Assembly: GCA_963772315.1 (NCBI GenBank)
Contig: CAVYWJ010000004.1
Span: 558,001 to 622,000, forward strand
Direction: 5' to 3'
DNA: 64,000 nt
DNA from: Haliangium sp963772315
Lineage (GTDB): Bacteria > Myxococcota_A > Polyangia > Haliangiales > Haliangiaceae
Part shown: piece by piece, positions 53,769 through 64,000 of the stretch
Numbering within the stretch: the first letter of the stretch is position 1
Layout of the letters: every line of letters starts with the position of its first letter
The notes under the pieces: generated by a model
Told to the model about the DNA's origin: nothing
Seen by the model: only the letters and a program-made list of their open reading frames with translations
Databases searched by the model: none
Position numbers and translations under genes: made by a program

Positions 53769-54989
53769 ATGAGCTCCACACCTGTAGAAGCGCTTGCCAG
53801 GCTCATGACAGCGCTGTTCCTTCTGACCGCGATTGCAGGCTGCAAGTTCGAGCCTACCGGACAGGTGCCCGGTGACGGGACACTCGTGGACGGCCGGGCC
53901 CCGCCAGACGGCCGGCTCCTGATAGACGGCCAGCTCCCGACCGACGGCCGGCTCCCGATCGATGGCCCGCCCGTGGAGGAGGTGGACGCCGCGGTGAGCC
54001 GCCAGCGCCGGAAGCAGATCACGATCGACAGGAACAGGGTGCAAACGCCGCCAGGCGGGCCCCTGGCGAGCTTCCCCGTGCTGTTCGCTGTCGTCGATGC
54101 GGACATCGCCAGACTCGCCAGCGCGGACGGGAGCGATATCTACTTCGTCGCGGCAGATGGCGTGACCAGGCTGGATCACGAGATCGAGAAGTGGAACAAG
54201 GGCACGGGCCAGCTGGTCGCCTGGGTGAAGCTGCCGAGCTTGCCCTCTTCGGAGAACACGGTGTTCTACGTGTATTACGGTGATCCCGGGGACACGAACC
54301 CGGAGGCGCCGGCCGATGTGTGGACGAGCAACTTCGTCGCGGTCTGGCACCTGGCCGAGCAGCCCCGAAACGTGATGGTCGACTCGACCACCGGCAACGA
54401 TGGGACGACGCATTCATCGATGCAAGCGAACGATCAGGTGCCCGGGCAGATCGGCGACGCGATCGATTTCGACGGGTCGGACGACGAGATCACCTTCACC
54501 AACCCGATTGCCGGCACGACGCCCCATACCATCTCGGTGTGGGTGAATCAGAGGAACACGACATCCAGCGATGCGCTGGTGGTGCTCGGTAATGGAACGC
54601 AGAATCGCGCCCGGTGGTTTTATGGCGCGTACTTCGGTGGCCTCGTCGCGGTCGGCTTCTTCGCCAACGACTGGGAGACCGGCTTCGACATCCGGAACGA
54701 CGGCTGGACGCTGCTGCACTGGACGTACACGGACCGCGACAACGTCTTCTACGTGGACGGCGTCCCGGCGGGGACGAGGACGGTCAACAGCGGCGTCGAT
54801 ACCCAGGGAAGCGAAGGCCGGCTCGGCAATGCGCCTGCCGCGTTCGGGGCGAACATGAACCTGAACGGCCAGCTCGACGAGGTGCGCATCGCCACGGTCG
54901 TGCGCCCGCCAGAGTGGATCCAGACCGAGTTCAACAACCAGTCCGATCCATCCTCGTTCTACACCGTCGGCCCCGAGACCGGCCCGTAA
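53769..54989 (+). CDS. lipoprotein with DUF2341 and LamG-like domains
   Basis: A 406-aa exported lipoprotein. The signal runs to LLTAIAGC, followed by a repeated tether of the type DGRLLIDGQLPTDG (7-residue period). The DUF2341-like domain (~80-190) has FPVLFAVVDADIARLASADGSDIYFVAADG and YVYYGDPG. The LamG/concanavalin-like domain (~195-395) has AIDFDGSDDEITF, HTISVWVNQRN, LHWTYTDRDNVFYVDGVPAGTRT and LNGQLDEVRIA. It probably binds glycans outside the cell. Start ATG 53769 taken; an internal ATG at 53805 is possible. Confidence 0.88.
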   Translation: MSSTPVEALARLMTALFLLTAIAGCKFEPTGQVPGDGTLVDGRAPPDGRLLIDGQLPTDGRLPIDGPPVEEVDAAVSRQRRKQITIDRNRVQTPPGGPLASFPVLFAVVDADIARLASADGSDIYFVAADGVTRLDHEIEKWNKGTGQLVAWVKLPSLPSSENTVFYVYYGDPGDTNPEAPADVWTSNFVAVWHLAEQPRNVMVDSTTGNDGTTHSSMQANDQVPGQIGDAIDFDGSDDEITFTNPIAGTTPHTISVWVNQRNTTSSDALVVLGNGTQNRARWFYGAYFGGLVAVGFFANDWETGFDIRNDGWTLLHWTYTDRDNVFYVDGVPAGTRTVNSGVDTQGSEGRLGNAPAAFGANMNLNGQLDEVRIATVVRPPEWIQTEFNNQSDPSSFYTVGPETGP

Positions 54990-54998
54990 CCGCGCGGC

Positions 54999-56129
<1,131 letters not shown>

Positions 56130-56137
56130 CGCGCTCC

Positions 56138-56542
56138 TCAGGCGGCGCCGAACGGGGCGCTGTCACCCGCGTGCAGCGGGCCTGCGGCCGAGGAGCCGCT
56201 GTTACCGCCGGCGCGCCGGCGCCGGTGCGAGCGCACCATCATGATGATCGCCGGCAGGAAGCCGGCGAGGATGGCGGCGGCCAGGCCCGCGCCCGACAGG
56301 CTGGGGAGATGTTCTCTCGCGCCCGCGATGCCCGGGCGCGCTGCCGAGTTGCTCGTCTTCAGGCCCACCGTGCCATCGCGGTCGATCGCGGCATCGGCGG
56401 GCCCGGCTATCGGAACTACATCGCTGCTGCCCAGATCGGCGTCGTCGCTGCTGGATGACATCGCATGGGCGGAGGAGGAGGCCACCAGAGAGGTACAGGC
56501 GGCAAAGGTCAGAGCTACTACAAACACTATCCGTAACGGCAT
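56138..56542 (-). CDS. small exported membrane protein, upstream of selD
   Basis: A 134-aa protein. The start MPLRIVFVVALTFAAC was chosen because it begins a signal segment. After a low-complexity middle (SSAHAMSSSSDDADLGSSDVVP), a C-terminal helix (AGLAAAILAGFLPAIIMMV) is followed by a basic stretch (RSHRRRRAG). It is eight bases upstream of selD and probably in the same operon. Function unknown. Confidence 0.6.
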   Translation of the reverse strand: MPLRIVFVVALTFAACTSLVASSSAHAMSSSSDDADLGSSDVVPIAGPADAAIDRDGTVGLKTSNSAARPGIAGAREHLPSLSGAGLAAAILAGFLPAIIMMVRSHRRRRAGGNSGSSAAGPLHAGDSAPFGAA

Positions 56543-56960
56543 TGTTCCTGGGCGCAAGTGTAGGCGTAACAGCGCAGAAAACAAGAGGCATGGCCACCCG
56601 GAGACCAGAGCCTGCCGGGCGTCGCGCCGCGGTTGCGGAGGCGGAGCAGTGCAAAAACTGCGTGTCGGGAGGGCGAGCCGGTGACCTCGCAGCGCCCGGG
56701 TGTATCGAGATGGACCTGCACTTCATGCACGCAGACCTGCCGCGTGGGCGTGGAGACGGCGTGCGTCGCCGGTCGCGAGGGCCTGGCGCCCGGCCTGGGG
56801 ATCACACGCTGACGAGGCGCTGGTCACGAGTCATTGCCGCACGTTGCGCGCCTGTGACGCAGCGCTCATCGAGGCGCGCTGCGGTGGCGGCCGGGTACGT
56901 CGGTGCGTAGCGGTGCGCTGCCTGCAGCCCTGGGCACGTGCGTTGCACAACCCTCCTAAC
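56543..56960. other. intergenic region without a supported gene
   Basis: 418 bp, divergent promoters for the membrane-protein/selD pair and the HPF gene are expected here. A small inverted repeat (gcagt...actgc, near 56645) is visible. Short open frames on both strands lack supported starts. Confidence 0.5.
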
Positions 56961-57362
56961 ATGACATTCCCGATACAGATAACGTTCAGAGGAATGGATG
57001 CGAGTGCAGGGCTCGAGGAAGCCATCCGCACCAAGGCCGAAGACCTGGCCAAATACTACGACCGCATCGTGCAGTGCCACGTGACGGTCGAGGCGCCCAG
57101 CCGCCACCATCGCCAGGGCATGAACTATCGCGTCCGGGTAGAGCTCAGCGTCCCCGGGCACGATATCTTCGCGTGTCGCGATCCCGAGGACGATCCCACG
57201 CACGAGGATCCGTATGTGGCCGTCCGGGATACCTTCCGTGCCGCGCGCGACGAGCTCAAGACCTACGTCGGCCGGCAGCGCGAGCAGATCAAGCACGGAG
57301 GAGCGCGCATCGCCGAAGGACTGCCCGCCGAAGGGCAGCTCGCCGAAGGGCTGACCGAGTGA
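56961..57362 (+). CDS. hpf: ribosome hibernation promoting factor / RaiA family
   Basis: A 133-aa protein of the ribosomal subunit interface family, which stabilises inactive 70S or 100S ribosomes. Motifs: MTFPIQITFRGMDASAGLEEAIRTKAEDLAKYYDRIVQCHVTVEAPSRHH and VELSVPGHDIF (beta-alpha-beta-beta-beta-alpha fold), VAVRDTFRAARDELKTYV. The short C-terminus has no HPF-long dimerisation domain. The tail contains two LPAEGQLAEG-like repeats. The ATG has no clear Shine-Dalgarno. Confidence 0.85.
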   Translation: MTFPIQITFRGMDASAGLEEAIRTKAEDLAKYYDRIVQCHVTVEAPSRHHRQGMNYRVRVELSVPGHDIFACRDPEDDPTHEDPYVAVRDTFRAARDELKTYVGRQREQIKHGGARIAEGLPAEGQLAEGLTE

Positions 57363-57508
57363 GCGCGCCGACGCGGTAGCGCCTGCAGCAGCCGCACGTG
57401 GTCCCTGATCACTCCGGTGACCAGAGACGACGTGTGGCTGCATGACATCGTCCCCCCGTCCGTACCGCCGCTCGCGGCGACCGGACCCGATATATCGAAG
57501 GAAAACCC

Positions 57509-57691
57509 GTGATCACATCTCTCCACCCGGTCCTGCTGTCCTCGTGTGTCTTCGCCATCATCATCCTCGTGCTCGGCGCATCCGCCGGCTGGAGCGGCGC
57601 GAACAGCGGCATCCTGGCGGCGCTGGTCGCCATCATGGTGACCGCGATCTCGACCATGGTGACGACTCGCTCGACGTTACACTCGAGGTGA
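57509..57691 (+). CDS. small membrane protein (60 aa)
   Basis: GTG start with GAAGGAAAA five bases upstream. One or two hydrophobic helices (VLLSSCVFAIIILVLGA, GILAALVAIMVTAISTMV). No known family. Plausible small gene on its own. Confidence 0.45.
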   Translation: MITSLHPVLLSSCVFAIIILVLGASAGWSGANSGILAALVAIMVTAISTMVTTRSTLHSR

Positions 57692-57764
57692 TGCCGAGGT
57701 GACGCCCGAGGTGACGCCGAGGTGATGAACGTCTTCGCGGGCGAGCGCTCGCCACCGCGGATCC

Positions 57765-59298
57765 TCAGCTCTTGAGGAGGACGCCCTGGCTGGCGCCGGC
57801 GACTGCTTGCCGGGGCAGCACGATGTCGAGCTCGGTGCCGTGTCCGAGCTCCGAGCGGACGACGATGTCGCCGCCGTGCTGGGTGACCAGGCTGTGGCAG
57901 ATGGCCATGCCCAGGCCCGTGCCCTCGGGCTTGGTGCTGAAGAACGGCTCGAACATGCGCGCCTTGACCTCGTCGGAGATGCCCGGGCCGCTGTCGCGCA
58001 CCCTGAGCAAGGCGCTGTTGCCGTGGTGCGAGACTCGCACCCACACACGCCGCTGGCTCGACACCTCGATCGTGGCCTCGATGGCGTTGCGCAGCAGGTT
58101 GAGCAGCACCTGCTGGATCTTGTCGGCGTCCGCGGGGATCACCACCGGCTCGGGCGCGTCGAGCACGATGTTGACGCCGTGCTCCGACGCGACCGGGCCC
58201 TCGAGCTCGACCACGCGCCTGGCCACGGCCGTGAGATCGGTGGCGTCGATGTTCAGCACCGAAGGCCGGGCGAAGGAGAGGAACTCCTGCACCAGCCCGG
58301 ACAGCCGGACGATCTCCTGCCGCACCACGCGCAGCGGCTCGTGCAGCTTCTCGTCCCCGCTGACCTTGGCGAGCCGGCGCTCGAGCAGGCGCAGCTGCAG
58401 CTGCGCCGAGTTGAGCGGGTTGCGGATCTCGTGCGCCAGGCCGGCCGCCAGCGTGCCCACGGCGGCCAGGCGCTGGGCCAGGCGGGTGCGCTGCTCCAGC
58501 TCCTTGAGCTCGGTGACGTCGAGCCCCGAGGCGTACACCAGGGGGTCGCCGCCCTTGTCCCGCACCGGCGTGTAGCGCCAGCTCACGATGCGCTCGCGAT
58601 GCGGCTGGTGGGGGGCGAGCACGCGGTGCTCGTGCGACAGGTGCTCCTCGCCGAGCAGCAGCCGCTGGAACACGGCGCGCACGGACCGCCGGTCGGCCTC
58701 GGGCACGAACTCCTCGATCCAGGTCCTGCCGATGAGCTCGGCCACGGGCACGCCGGTCAGCGAGGTGACCGCGGGGTTGGCCTGGACCACCCGGCCCTCG
58801 TGATCGAGCACGAGCAGGAGCGCCTGCACGGTCTCGACCAGCACGCGCAGGCTGGCCTCGCGCAGCCGGAAGCTCGGTGGCCAGCGCGCGCTCGGCCCGG
58901 CTGGAGCGCACCTGGCGCCAGGCGCGCTCGACCGCGACGATCAGGTCCTCGATGCGGAACGGCTTGAGGATGTAGGCGTAGACGCCGCCGCTCACGGCCT
59001 CGATCGCGTCCTGGACCGTGGCATAGCCGCTGATCAGCACCACCTCGGCCAGGCCGTCGCCGGCCTGCCGGAGATCGGCGAGCAGCGCCAGGCCGCTGGA
59101 GTCGGGCAGCTGGACGTCGAGCAGCGCGACGTCCAGCCCCTCGTCGAGCAGGCGGCGCGCGGCCGCGGCCGTGCTGGCCACGCGCACCTGCGCGCCCTCG
59201 TCCTCCAGGATCTCGACCAGGTTGTCCGCGAGCTCCTGGTTGTCCTCGATGACCAGGACCCGGGCCTCGGCCAGGCGGCTCGCGTCGGCGCGGTTCAC
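57765..59298 (-). pseudogene. receiver-PAS-histidine kinase, one frameshift
   Basis: A 510-aa protein if one extra base near 58872 (GAGCTTCCGG; GAGCTCCGG would restore frame) is ignored. The first frame (59298 down) is a receiver: LVIEDNQELADNLVEIL, Asp in VALLDVQLPDS, YILKPFRIED. The second frame (to 57765) continues ...REASLRVLVETVQALLLVLD with a PAS domain, HisKA (GLAHEIRNPLNSAQLQ), and the ATPase (NLLRNAIEA, DSGPGI, GTGLGMAI). GTG start overlaps the upstream gene's stop by four bases (GTGA). It is probably one chemotaxis-unrelated phosphorelay kinase, NtrB-like. True frameshift or sequence error is open. Confidence 0.85.
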
Positions 59299-60020
59299 AT
59301 CGCGCTCCGCACCAGCTCGAGCAGGCGCGCGGGCTGGAACGGCTTCTCCAGGAGGTGCATCTGCGGCGCTCGCAGCACCTGGTCGAGATCGCTGTGCCCG
59401 CCGGCGAAGCCGGTGATGTAGATGACCTCGAGCGCCTGCTGGCGCTGCTTGAGCTCGCAGGCCAGGGCCACGCCGTCGCCGTCGGGCAGGCGCACGTCGA
59501 TGATGGCGACGCGGAAGCCGATCGCCGCGGCCAGGCGGCGCGCATCGGCCGCGGTGGCCGCGGTGTGGGGCACGACCCGGGCGATCTGGAGCAGGGCCTC
59601 GGCCAGGTTGACGCGCAGGTCGCGGTCGTCCTCGACCAGGAGCACGGACGCGCTGGGCCCGCTGACGCGCTCGACCAGGCCGATCACGTGCTCGATGTCC
59701 ACGGGCTTGGAGAGCACGTCGAGCGCGCCGGCGGTGTACGCCTCCTCGAGGATCGCGTCGGCGCTGTACGCCGTCATCACGATCACGGGCAGCCGGGGCC
59801 AGCGCTCGTGCACGGCCTTGAGCACCTCGACGCCGTTCATGCCCGGCATGCGGATGTCGGTGATCACCAGGTCGAAGCCGCCCGGGGCGAGCTTGTCGAG
59901 CGCCTCGTAGCCGTCCTGCGCGATCTCCACGCGCACGCCCTCGTCCTGCAGGATCTCCTGGAGATTGGACGCCAGGTCCAGGTTGTCGTCGATGATCAGG
60001 ACCACCGGCTCATTACCCAT
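59295..60020 (-). CDS. dual receiver-domain response regulator
   Basis: A 241-aa protein of two receiver domains without an output domain. Receiver 1: VLIIDDNLDLASNLQEIL, Asp in LVITDIRMPGMNG, VIVMTAYS, VLSKPVD. Receiver 2: VLLVEDDRDLRVNLAEAL, Asp in VAIIDVRLPDGDG, VIYITGFAG, LLEKPF. Start MGNEPVVL overlaps the upstream kinase gene by eight bases. It probably shuttles phosphate between the two kinases. Confidence 0.93.
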   Translation of the reverse strand: MGNEPVVLIIDDNLDLASNLQEILQDEGVRVEIAQDGYEALDKLAPGGFDLVITDIRMPGMNGVEVLKAVHERWPRLPVIVMTAYSADAILEEAYTAGALDVLSKPVDIEHVIGLVERVSGPSASVLLVEDDRDLRVNLAEALLQIARVVPHTAATAADARRLAAAIGFRVAIIDVRLPDGDGVALACELKQRQQALEVIYITGFAGGHSDLDQVLRAPQMHLLEKPFQPARLLELVRSAM

Positions 60021-61176
60021 CGCTACGCATCTCCTCGTCGCCCGCACGCGGCAGGCGCAGGCGCACCAGCGCGCCTCCGCCCGGCCGGTTGAGGGCTTCC
60101 GCGGCACCGCCGTGTCGTTCGGTCACACCCTTGACCAGGGCCAGGCCCAGACCTATTCCGTTGCTGCGCGTGGTCACCAGGGGCTCGAACACGATCGCCA
60201 GGGTCTCGGGGTCGAAGCCCGGGCCGTCATCGGCCACCTCGAGCACGGTGCTGCCGTCCGCGACGCTGGCCGAGAGCGAGATCTGCCCGGCCCGCTCGGC
60301 GTGGGCCTGCACCGCGTTGGTCACCAGGTTGAGCAGGGCCTGGCGCAGCAGGATCGCGTCCGCGCGACAGTCAACCTCGGGCGCGACATCGGTGTGCACG
60401 GCGACGCGCGCGGGCACGCTGGCGGCCTCGACCACCTCGCCGAACAGCTTGACGAAGTCGATGCGCTCGCGCCGGGGCGGCGTGTTCCTGGCCAGCTGCA
60501 GCAGGTTGCTGATGATGTCGTCGCAGACGCGGACCTGCGCGTCGATCTTCTCGAGGTGACGCTGCACCCGCGCGTCCTCGGTGGCGCGCTTGCGCAGGAT
60601 GTAGATCGACGACTGCATGACCCCGAGCGGGTTGCGCAGATCGTGGCCGATGCTGGCCGCGATCTGGCCGATGGTGGCCAGGCGCTCGTGCCGCCTGAGC
60701 TTGGCGTCCGAGTCTTCCTGGTAGGTCTGCAGCATGATCGCGAGCTCCATGTCGAACAGGCGATCGAGCGCGTCGTCGGTGCGCAGGCGCGCTGGCGGGT
60801 CACCGGCGAAGTGCCAGGAGGTGAGGTGGTGGAAGTCGCGTCGGATGAGGTTCATCGCCGTGAACATGAAGCGCTGGGGCAGGCCGATCAGCACGTGCCG
60901 GCGACCGATGCGCGCGCGGCGCTGGTAATAGTCGTCATCGTGCGGGCCGGCCAGACCGGTGCGCATCCAGTCTTCCAGGGTCTGCTTGAGCCGCACGATC
61001 TGCTCGGGGCCCTCGAAGACCTGATGCGCCTCGGGATGATCCGTGATGCGCTGGTAGAAGCGCTCGGCGAACTCTGGCAGGTGAGGCTCGGCGACCGGCA
61101 GGAAGGCGCGCAGCGCCCCGGCATCCGCGTCACTGAAACCGATGTAGCTCTTGATGCTGTCCAGGAGCAACGTCAT
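60013..61176 (-). CDS. globin-coupled sensor histidine kinase
   Basis: A 387-aa cytosolic kinase. The N-terminal protoglobin domain (residues ~5-160) has the proximal heme His94 in RIGRRHVLIGLPQRF and a typical helix (FAERFYQRITDHPEAHQVF). Kinase core: HisKA with His178 (IAASIGHDLRNPLGVMQ), N-box NLVTNAVQAHA, DDGPGF and GIGLGLALV. It senses O2/redox or NO through heme. The start is ATG 61176 (GGGGTG upstream); GTG 61194 is an alternative. It is first of a three-gene overlapped operon. Confidence 0.93.
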   Translation of the reverse strand: MTLLLDSIKSYIGFSDADAGALRAFLPVAEPHLPEFAERFYQRITDHPEAHQVFEGPEQIVRLKQTLEDWMRTGLAGPHDDDYYQRRARIGRRHVLIGLPQRFMFTAMNLIRRDFHHLTSWHFAGDPPARLRTDDALDRLFDMELAIMLQTYQEDSDAKLRRHERLATIGQIAASIGHDLRNPLGVMQSSIYILRKRATEDARVQRHLEKIDAQVRVCDDIISNLLQLARNTPPRRERIDFVKLFGEVVEAASVPARVAVHTDVAPEVDCRADAILLRQALLNLVTNAVQAHAERAGQISLSASVADGSTVLEVADDGPGFDPETLAIVFEPLVTTRSNGIGLGLALVKGVTERHGGAAEALNRPGGGALVRLRLPRAGDEEMRSDG

Positions 61177-61463
61177 CGAGGCACCCCGGGACACGGAGGA
61201 TCCATGCCATCACCAGACTTCGAGCCGGAATGACAGGTAACCACGCATTCCCTGCCGGCCGCTCGCCGCGGCGGCGTGCAAATTACGCGATCCCTGCTGG
61301 CCGAACGAGTCATCGACGTGAAAACCAATCGACTGCTCCCTGGCATGTTACGTGAAGCTGCCTTCGAGAGAAGTATGGGTCGATGTAGATGCAGGTGACC
61401 AGGGCATCTTCGCCGCCCGCGCACTCGTCCTGGGCACGCGCACTGCAAGGGATTCGTGTTGTC

Positions 61464-61907
61464 ATGAAGCGACGATGTTTCGTGGTGAGTGGGCAGTCAT
61501 GGGCACGCCTCTTCGTTCTGATGGACCAGGACGATCTGGGGTGCCCGATCTGGACGCGTCTCGAGATCGCCTCCGACCGAGCGCGTGGCGTCGCGTCGCG
61601 GGCCGTGCGCCCGGTCAAGGCCACGGGCGCTGACGGGCGGCGATTCGCGGGCAGCGTCATCCGTGCGGCCGGCGCGGCCATGCGCAGCTACGGCGCCGAG
61701 GAGCTGGTGCTGGTGGCGCCGCCCGTGATCCTGGCCGACCTCGAGGTCTACCGCAGCATGCTGGCGCGCCACGGGATGGAGACCAGCACCGTGTCCATGT
61801 CGCTCGACCTCCTGGTCAGGCACATCCGGCGAGCGCTCCTGGACGGCGCGGTGACCCGCAGCTTCTCGTTCGCGTCCGCGTCCCCGGCGTTGACCCGGGC
61901 GGCGTGA
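61464..61907 (+). CDS. possible host-attachment / eRF1-like fold protein
   Basis: A 147-aa protein. The pattern CFVVSGQSWARLFVLMD ... RFAGSVIRAAGAAMRSYGAEELVLVAPPVILADLEVYRSML resembles the host-attachment protein family (LVLVAPP), although without a confident signature. The ATG at 61464 begins MKRRCF. The N-terminal portion of the longer open frame is not used. Function unknown. Confidence 0.5.
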   Translation: MKRRCFVVSGQSWARLFVLMDQDDLGCPIWTRLEIASDRARGVASRAVRPVKATGADGRRFAGSVIRAAGAAMRSYGAEELVLVAPPVILADLEVYRSMLARHGMETSTVSMSLDLLVRHIRRALLDGAVTRSFSFASASPALTRAA

Positions 61908-61927
61908 TCCCAGCGTGCGGTGCTGAC

Positions 61928-62407
61928 TCAGCCGGCCTCGGGGTGCACGGGCGCGAGGCTGGAGTCGCGGCGGGCCATGGTGGCGATCTCGCGCGCCAGC
62001 CCGAGCATGCCGGTGGAGAACTTCGCGAACAGCGACGAGAACTGCGCCGGGGCGATGCCGTCGAGGATCCAGTGATACACGGCCACCAGGGAGTCGTCCT
62101 CGGCGCTGAGCGCGAGGCCGAGACCGGACGACTGGTCGGGGTAGTAGCAGCGCTGCAGCAGGGCCTCGAGCAGGGCGCTGTCGGGCGTCTCGGCCAGCTT
62201 GGCCAGCGCCGAGCGCAGGCTGAAGGCGCGCCCGGTGCGCGACATCCGCACCTCGACCAGGAGCCGCCCCTCCGCCAGCGTGGCGACCTCCCTGGGCATG
62301 GGCACGGTCACCACGCAGCGGCCCTGGGCGTCGAGGGTGAGCGGCGTCCTGGCGTTGGGCGCGTCGATGGCCGCGAGGCCGGCCAGCACGTCATCTCGCA
62401 GCGACAT
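61928..62407 (-). CDS. CesT/Tir-type secretion chaperone-like protein
   Basis: A 159-aa acidic, soluble protein. The pattern of short strands then helices (VVTVPMP, LLVEVRMS, LLEALLQRCYYPDQSSGLGLALSAEDDSLVAVYHWILDGIAPAQFSSLFAKF) matches the CesT/Tir chaperone fold, in which a homodimer holds an effector before secretion. It lies 55 bases downstream of, and same strand as, the effector-like gene, the standard arrangement of an effector-chaperone pair (effector first here). Confidence 0.6.
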   Translation of the reverse strand: MSLRDDVLAGLAAIDAPNARTPLTLDAQGRCVVTVPMPREVATLAEGRLLVEVRMSRTGRAFSLRSALAKLAETPDSALLEALLQRCYYPDQSSGLGLALSAEDDSLVAVYHWILDGIAPAQFSSLFAKFSTGMLGLAREIATMARRDSSLAPVHPEAG

Positions 62408-62462
62408 GGCAGGGGTCTTTCAGGAGTTGGTCAGCGCTGGGCAGGAGCTGGCCAGATGCTGG

Positions 62463-63761
<1,299 letters not shown>

Positions 63762-63848
63762 GCGAACTCCTGCTCTCGCTGCCCCGCGCGGGCGGCAACG
63801 AGGACATGAACATACTACATCGTCGCCCATGGAGGGGAGGGGGTCCGC

Positions 63849-64000
63849 TCACGAGAACAGCAGGATCACGCCGGCCACGGCCAGGAGCGTGCCGAGCACG
63901 CTGCGCGCGGTGATGGCCTCGCGGTACAGGATCGCGGCCACGGGGATGACCAGGATGGGCGTCACGGCCATGATGCTGGCGGCCACGCCCGTGGCCGTGT
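63849..64000 (-). CDS. EamA-family transporter, C-terminal end (5' part outside window)
   Basis: The frame open to the window edge reads TGVAASIMAVTPILVIPVAAILYREAITARSVLGTLLAVAGVILLFS, the last two helices of a drug/metabolite (EamA) transporter. The stop lies at 63849-63851. The typical repeat motif (P-x-x-xxxxxxxREx) supports the call. Confidence 0.8.
   Translation of the reverse strand, partial: TATGVAASIMAVTPILVIPVAAILYREAITARSVLGTLLAVAGVILLFS

Noticed and set aside
57401..57427. Hairpin after the hibernation-factor gene as terminator
   Set aside because: Arms match imperfectly (10 of 12) and no T-run follows.

Overview
The window is high-GC (around 70% by eye) DNA, most like a member of the Myxococcota. 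Supporting signs are a Ser/Thr protein kinase with a C-terminal PEGA-type domain, several histidine kinases, a menaquinone gene, and many secreted lipoproteins with Asp/Gly/Ala-rich or Pro-rich tethers. I cannot name the genus. Almost all sequence is coding. Long antisense open frames are a by-product of the GC content and are not annotated.

Layout. 1-3725: 3' part of gltB, then gltD (GOGAT). 3747-5988: a lower-GC two-gene insert, a frameshifted AlbA_2/schlafen-type protein overlapping a ParA-like ATPase. 6199-10133: two near-identical outer-membrane proteins, duplicated with their upstream DNA, flanking a TPR protein and a lipoprotein. 10190-10812: an array of 64-bp hairpin-forming repeats. 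10895-16509: a lipoprotein, a hybrid sensor kinase and a sugar-type binding protein that overlaps it. 16865-20125: a large lipoprotein joining a beta-propeller to di-heme cytochrome c. 20478-26492: a STAND NTPase with about 16 WD40 repeats, a secreted peptidase and a methyltransferase. 26519-29145: a TMEM220-like protein and a subtilisin. 29433-29641: tRNA-Lys and tRNA-Arg. 29716-33549: adk-leuS-moaB, with adk and leuS riddled with small indels. 33680-38639: an unknown gene, an XRE regulator, an OmpA-family protein and a large unknown protein. 38636-42415: menB, a polysaccharide deacetylase, UspA and an ADP-ribosylglycohydrolase. 42605-46951: a lipoprotein, a TPR protein and a Ser/Thr kinase. 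47857-51844: an outer-membrane protein and an acyl-CoA/lipid group (enoyl-CoA hydratase, SCP2, CoA transferase). 51985-52262: a 42-bp palindrome-containing repeat. 52513-57362: Rpn nuclease, DUF2341/LamG lipoprotein, selD, a small membrane protein and a ribosome hibernation factor. 57765-61176: a globin-coupled kinase / dual receiver / receiver-PAS-kinase phosphorelay. 61464-64000: a possible host-attachment-like protein, an effector-chaperone pair and the end of an EamA transporter.

The most notable observation is that selD is 376 codons long and contains an in-frame TGA at its catalytic position, followed by a hairpin with bacterial SECIS geometry. SelD is therefore very probably itself a selenoprotein, and a standard gene caller would truncate it. 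Other points of interest are the 64-bp repeat array, the effector-chaperone pair, the Rpn tetrapeptide tail, the AlbA_2-ParA insert and the cytochrome-propeller lipoprotein. Four genes carry apparent frameshifts. The dense cluster in leuS/adk looks more like a consensus-sequence problem than true decay.
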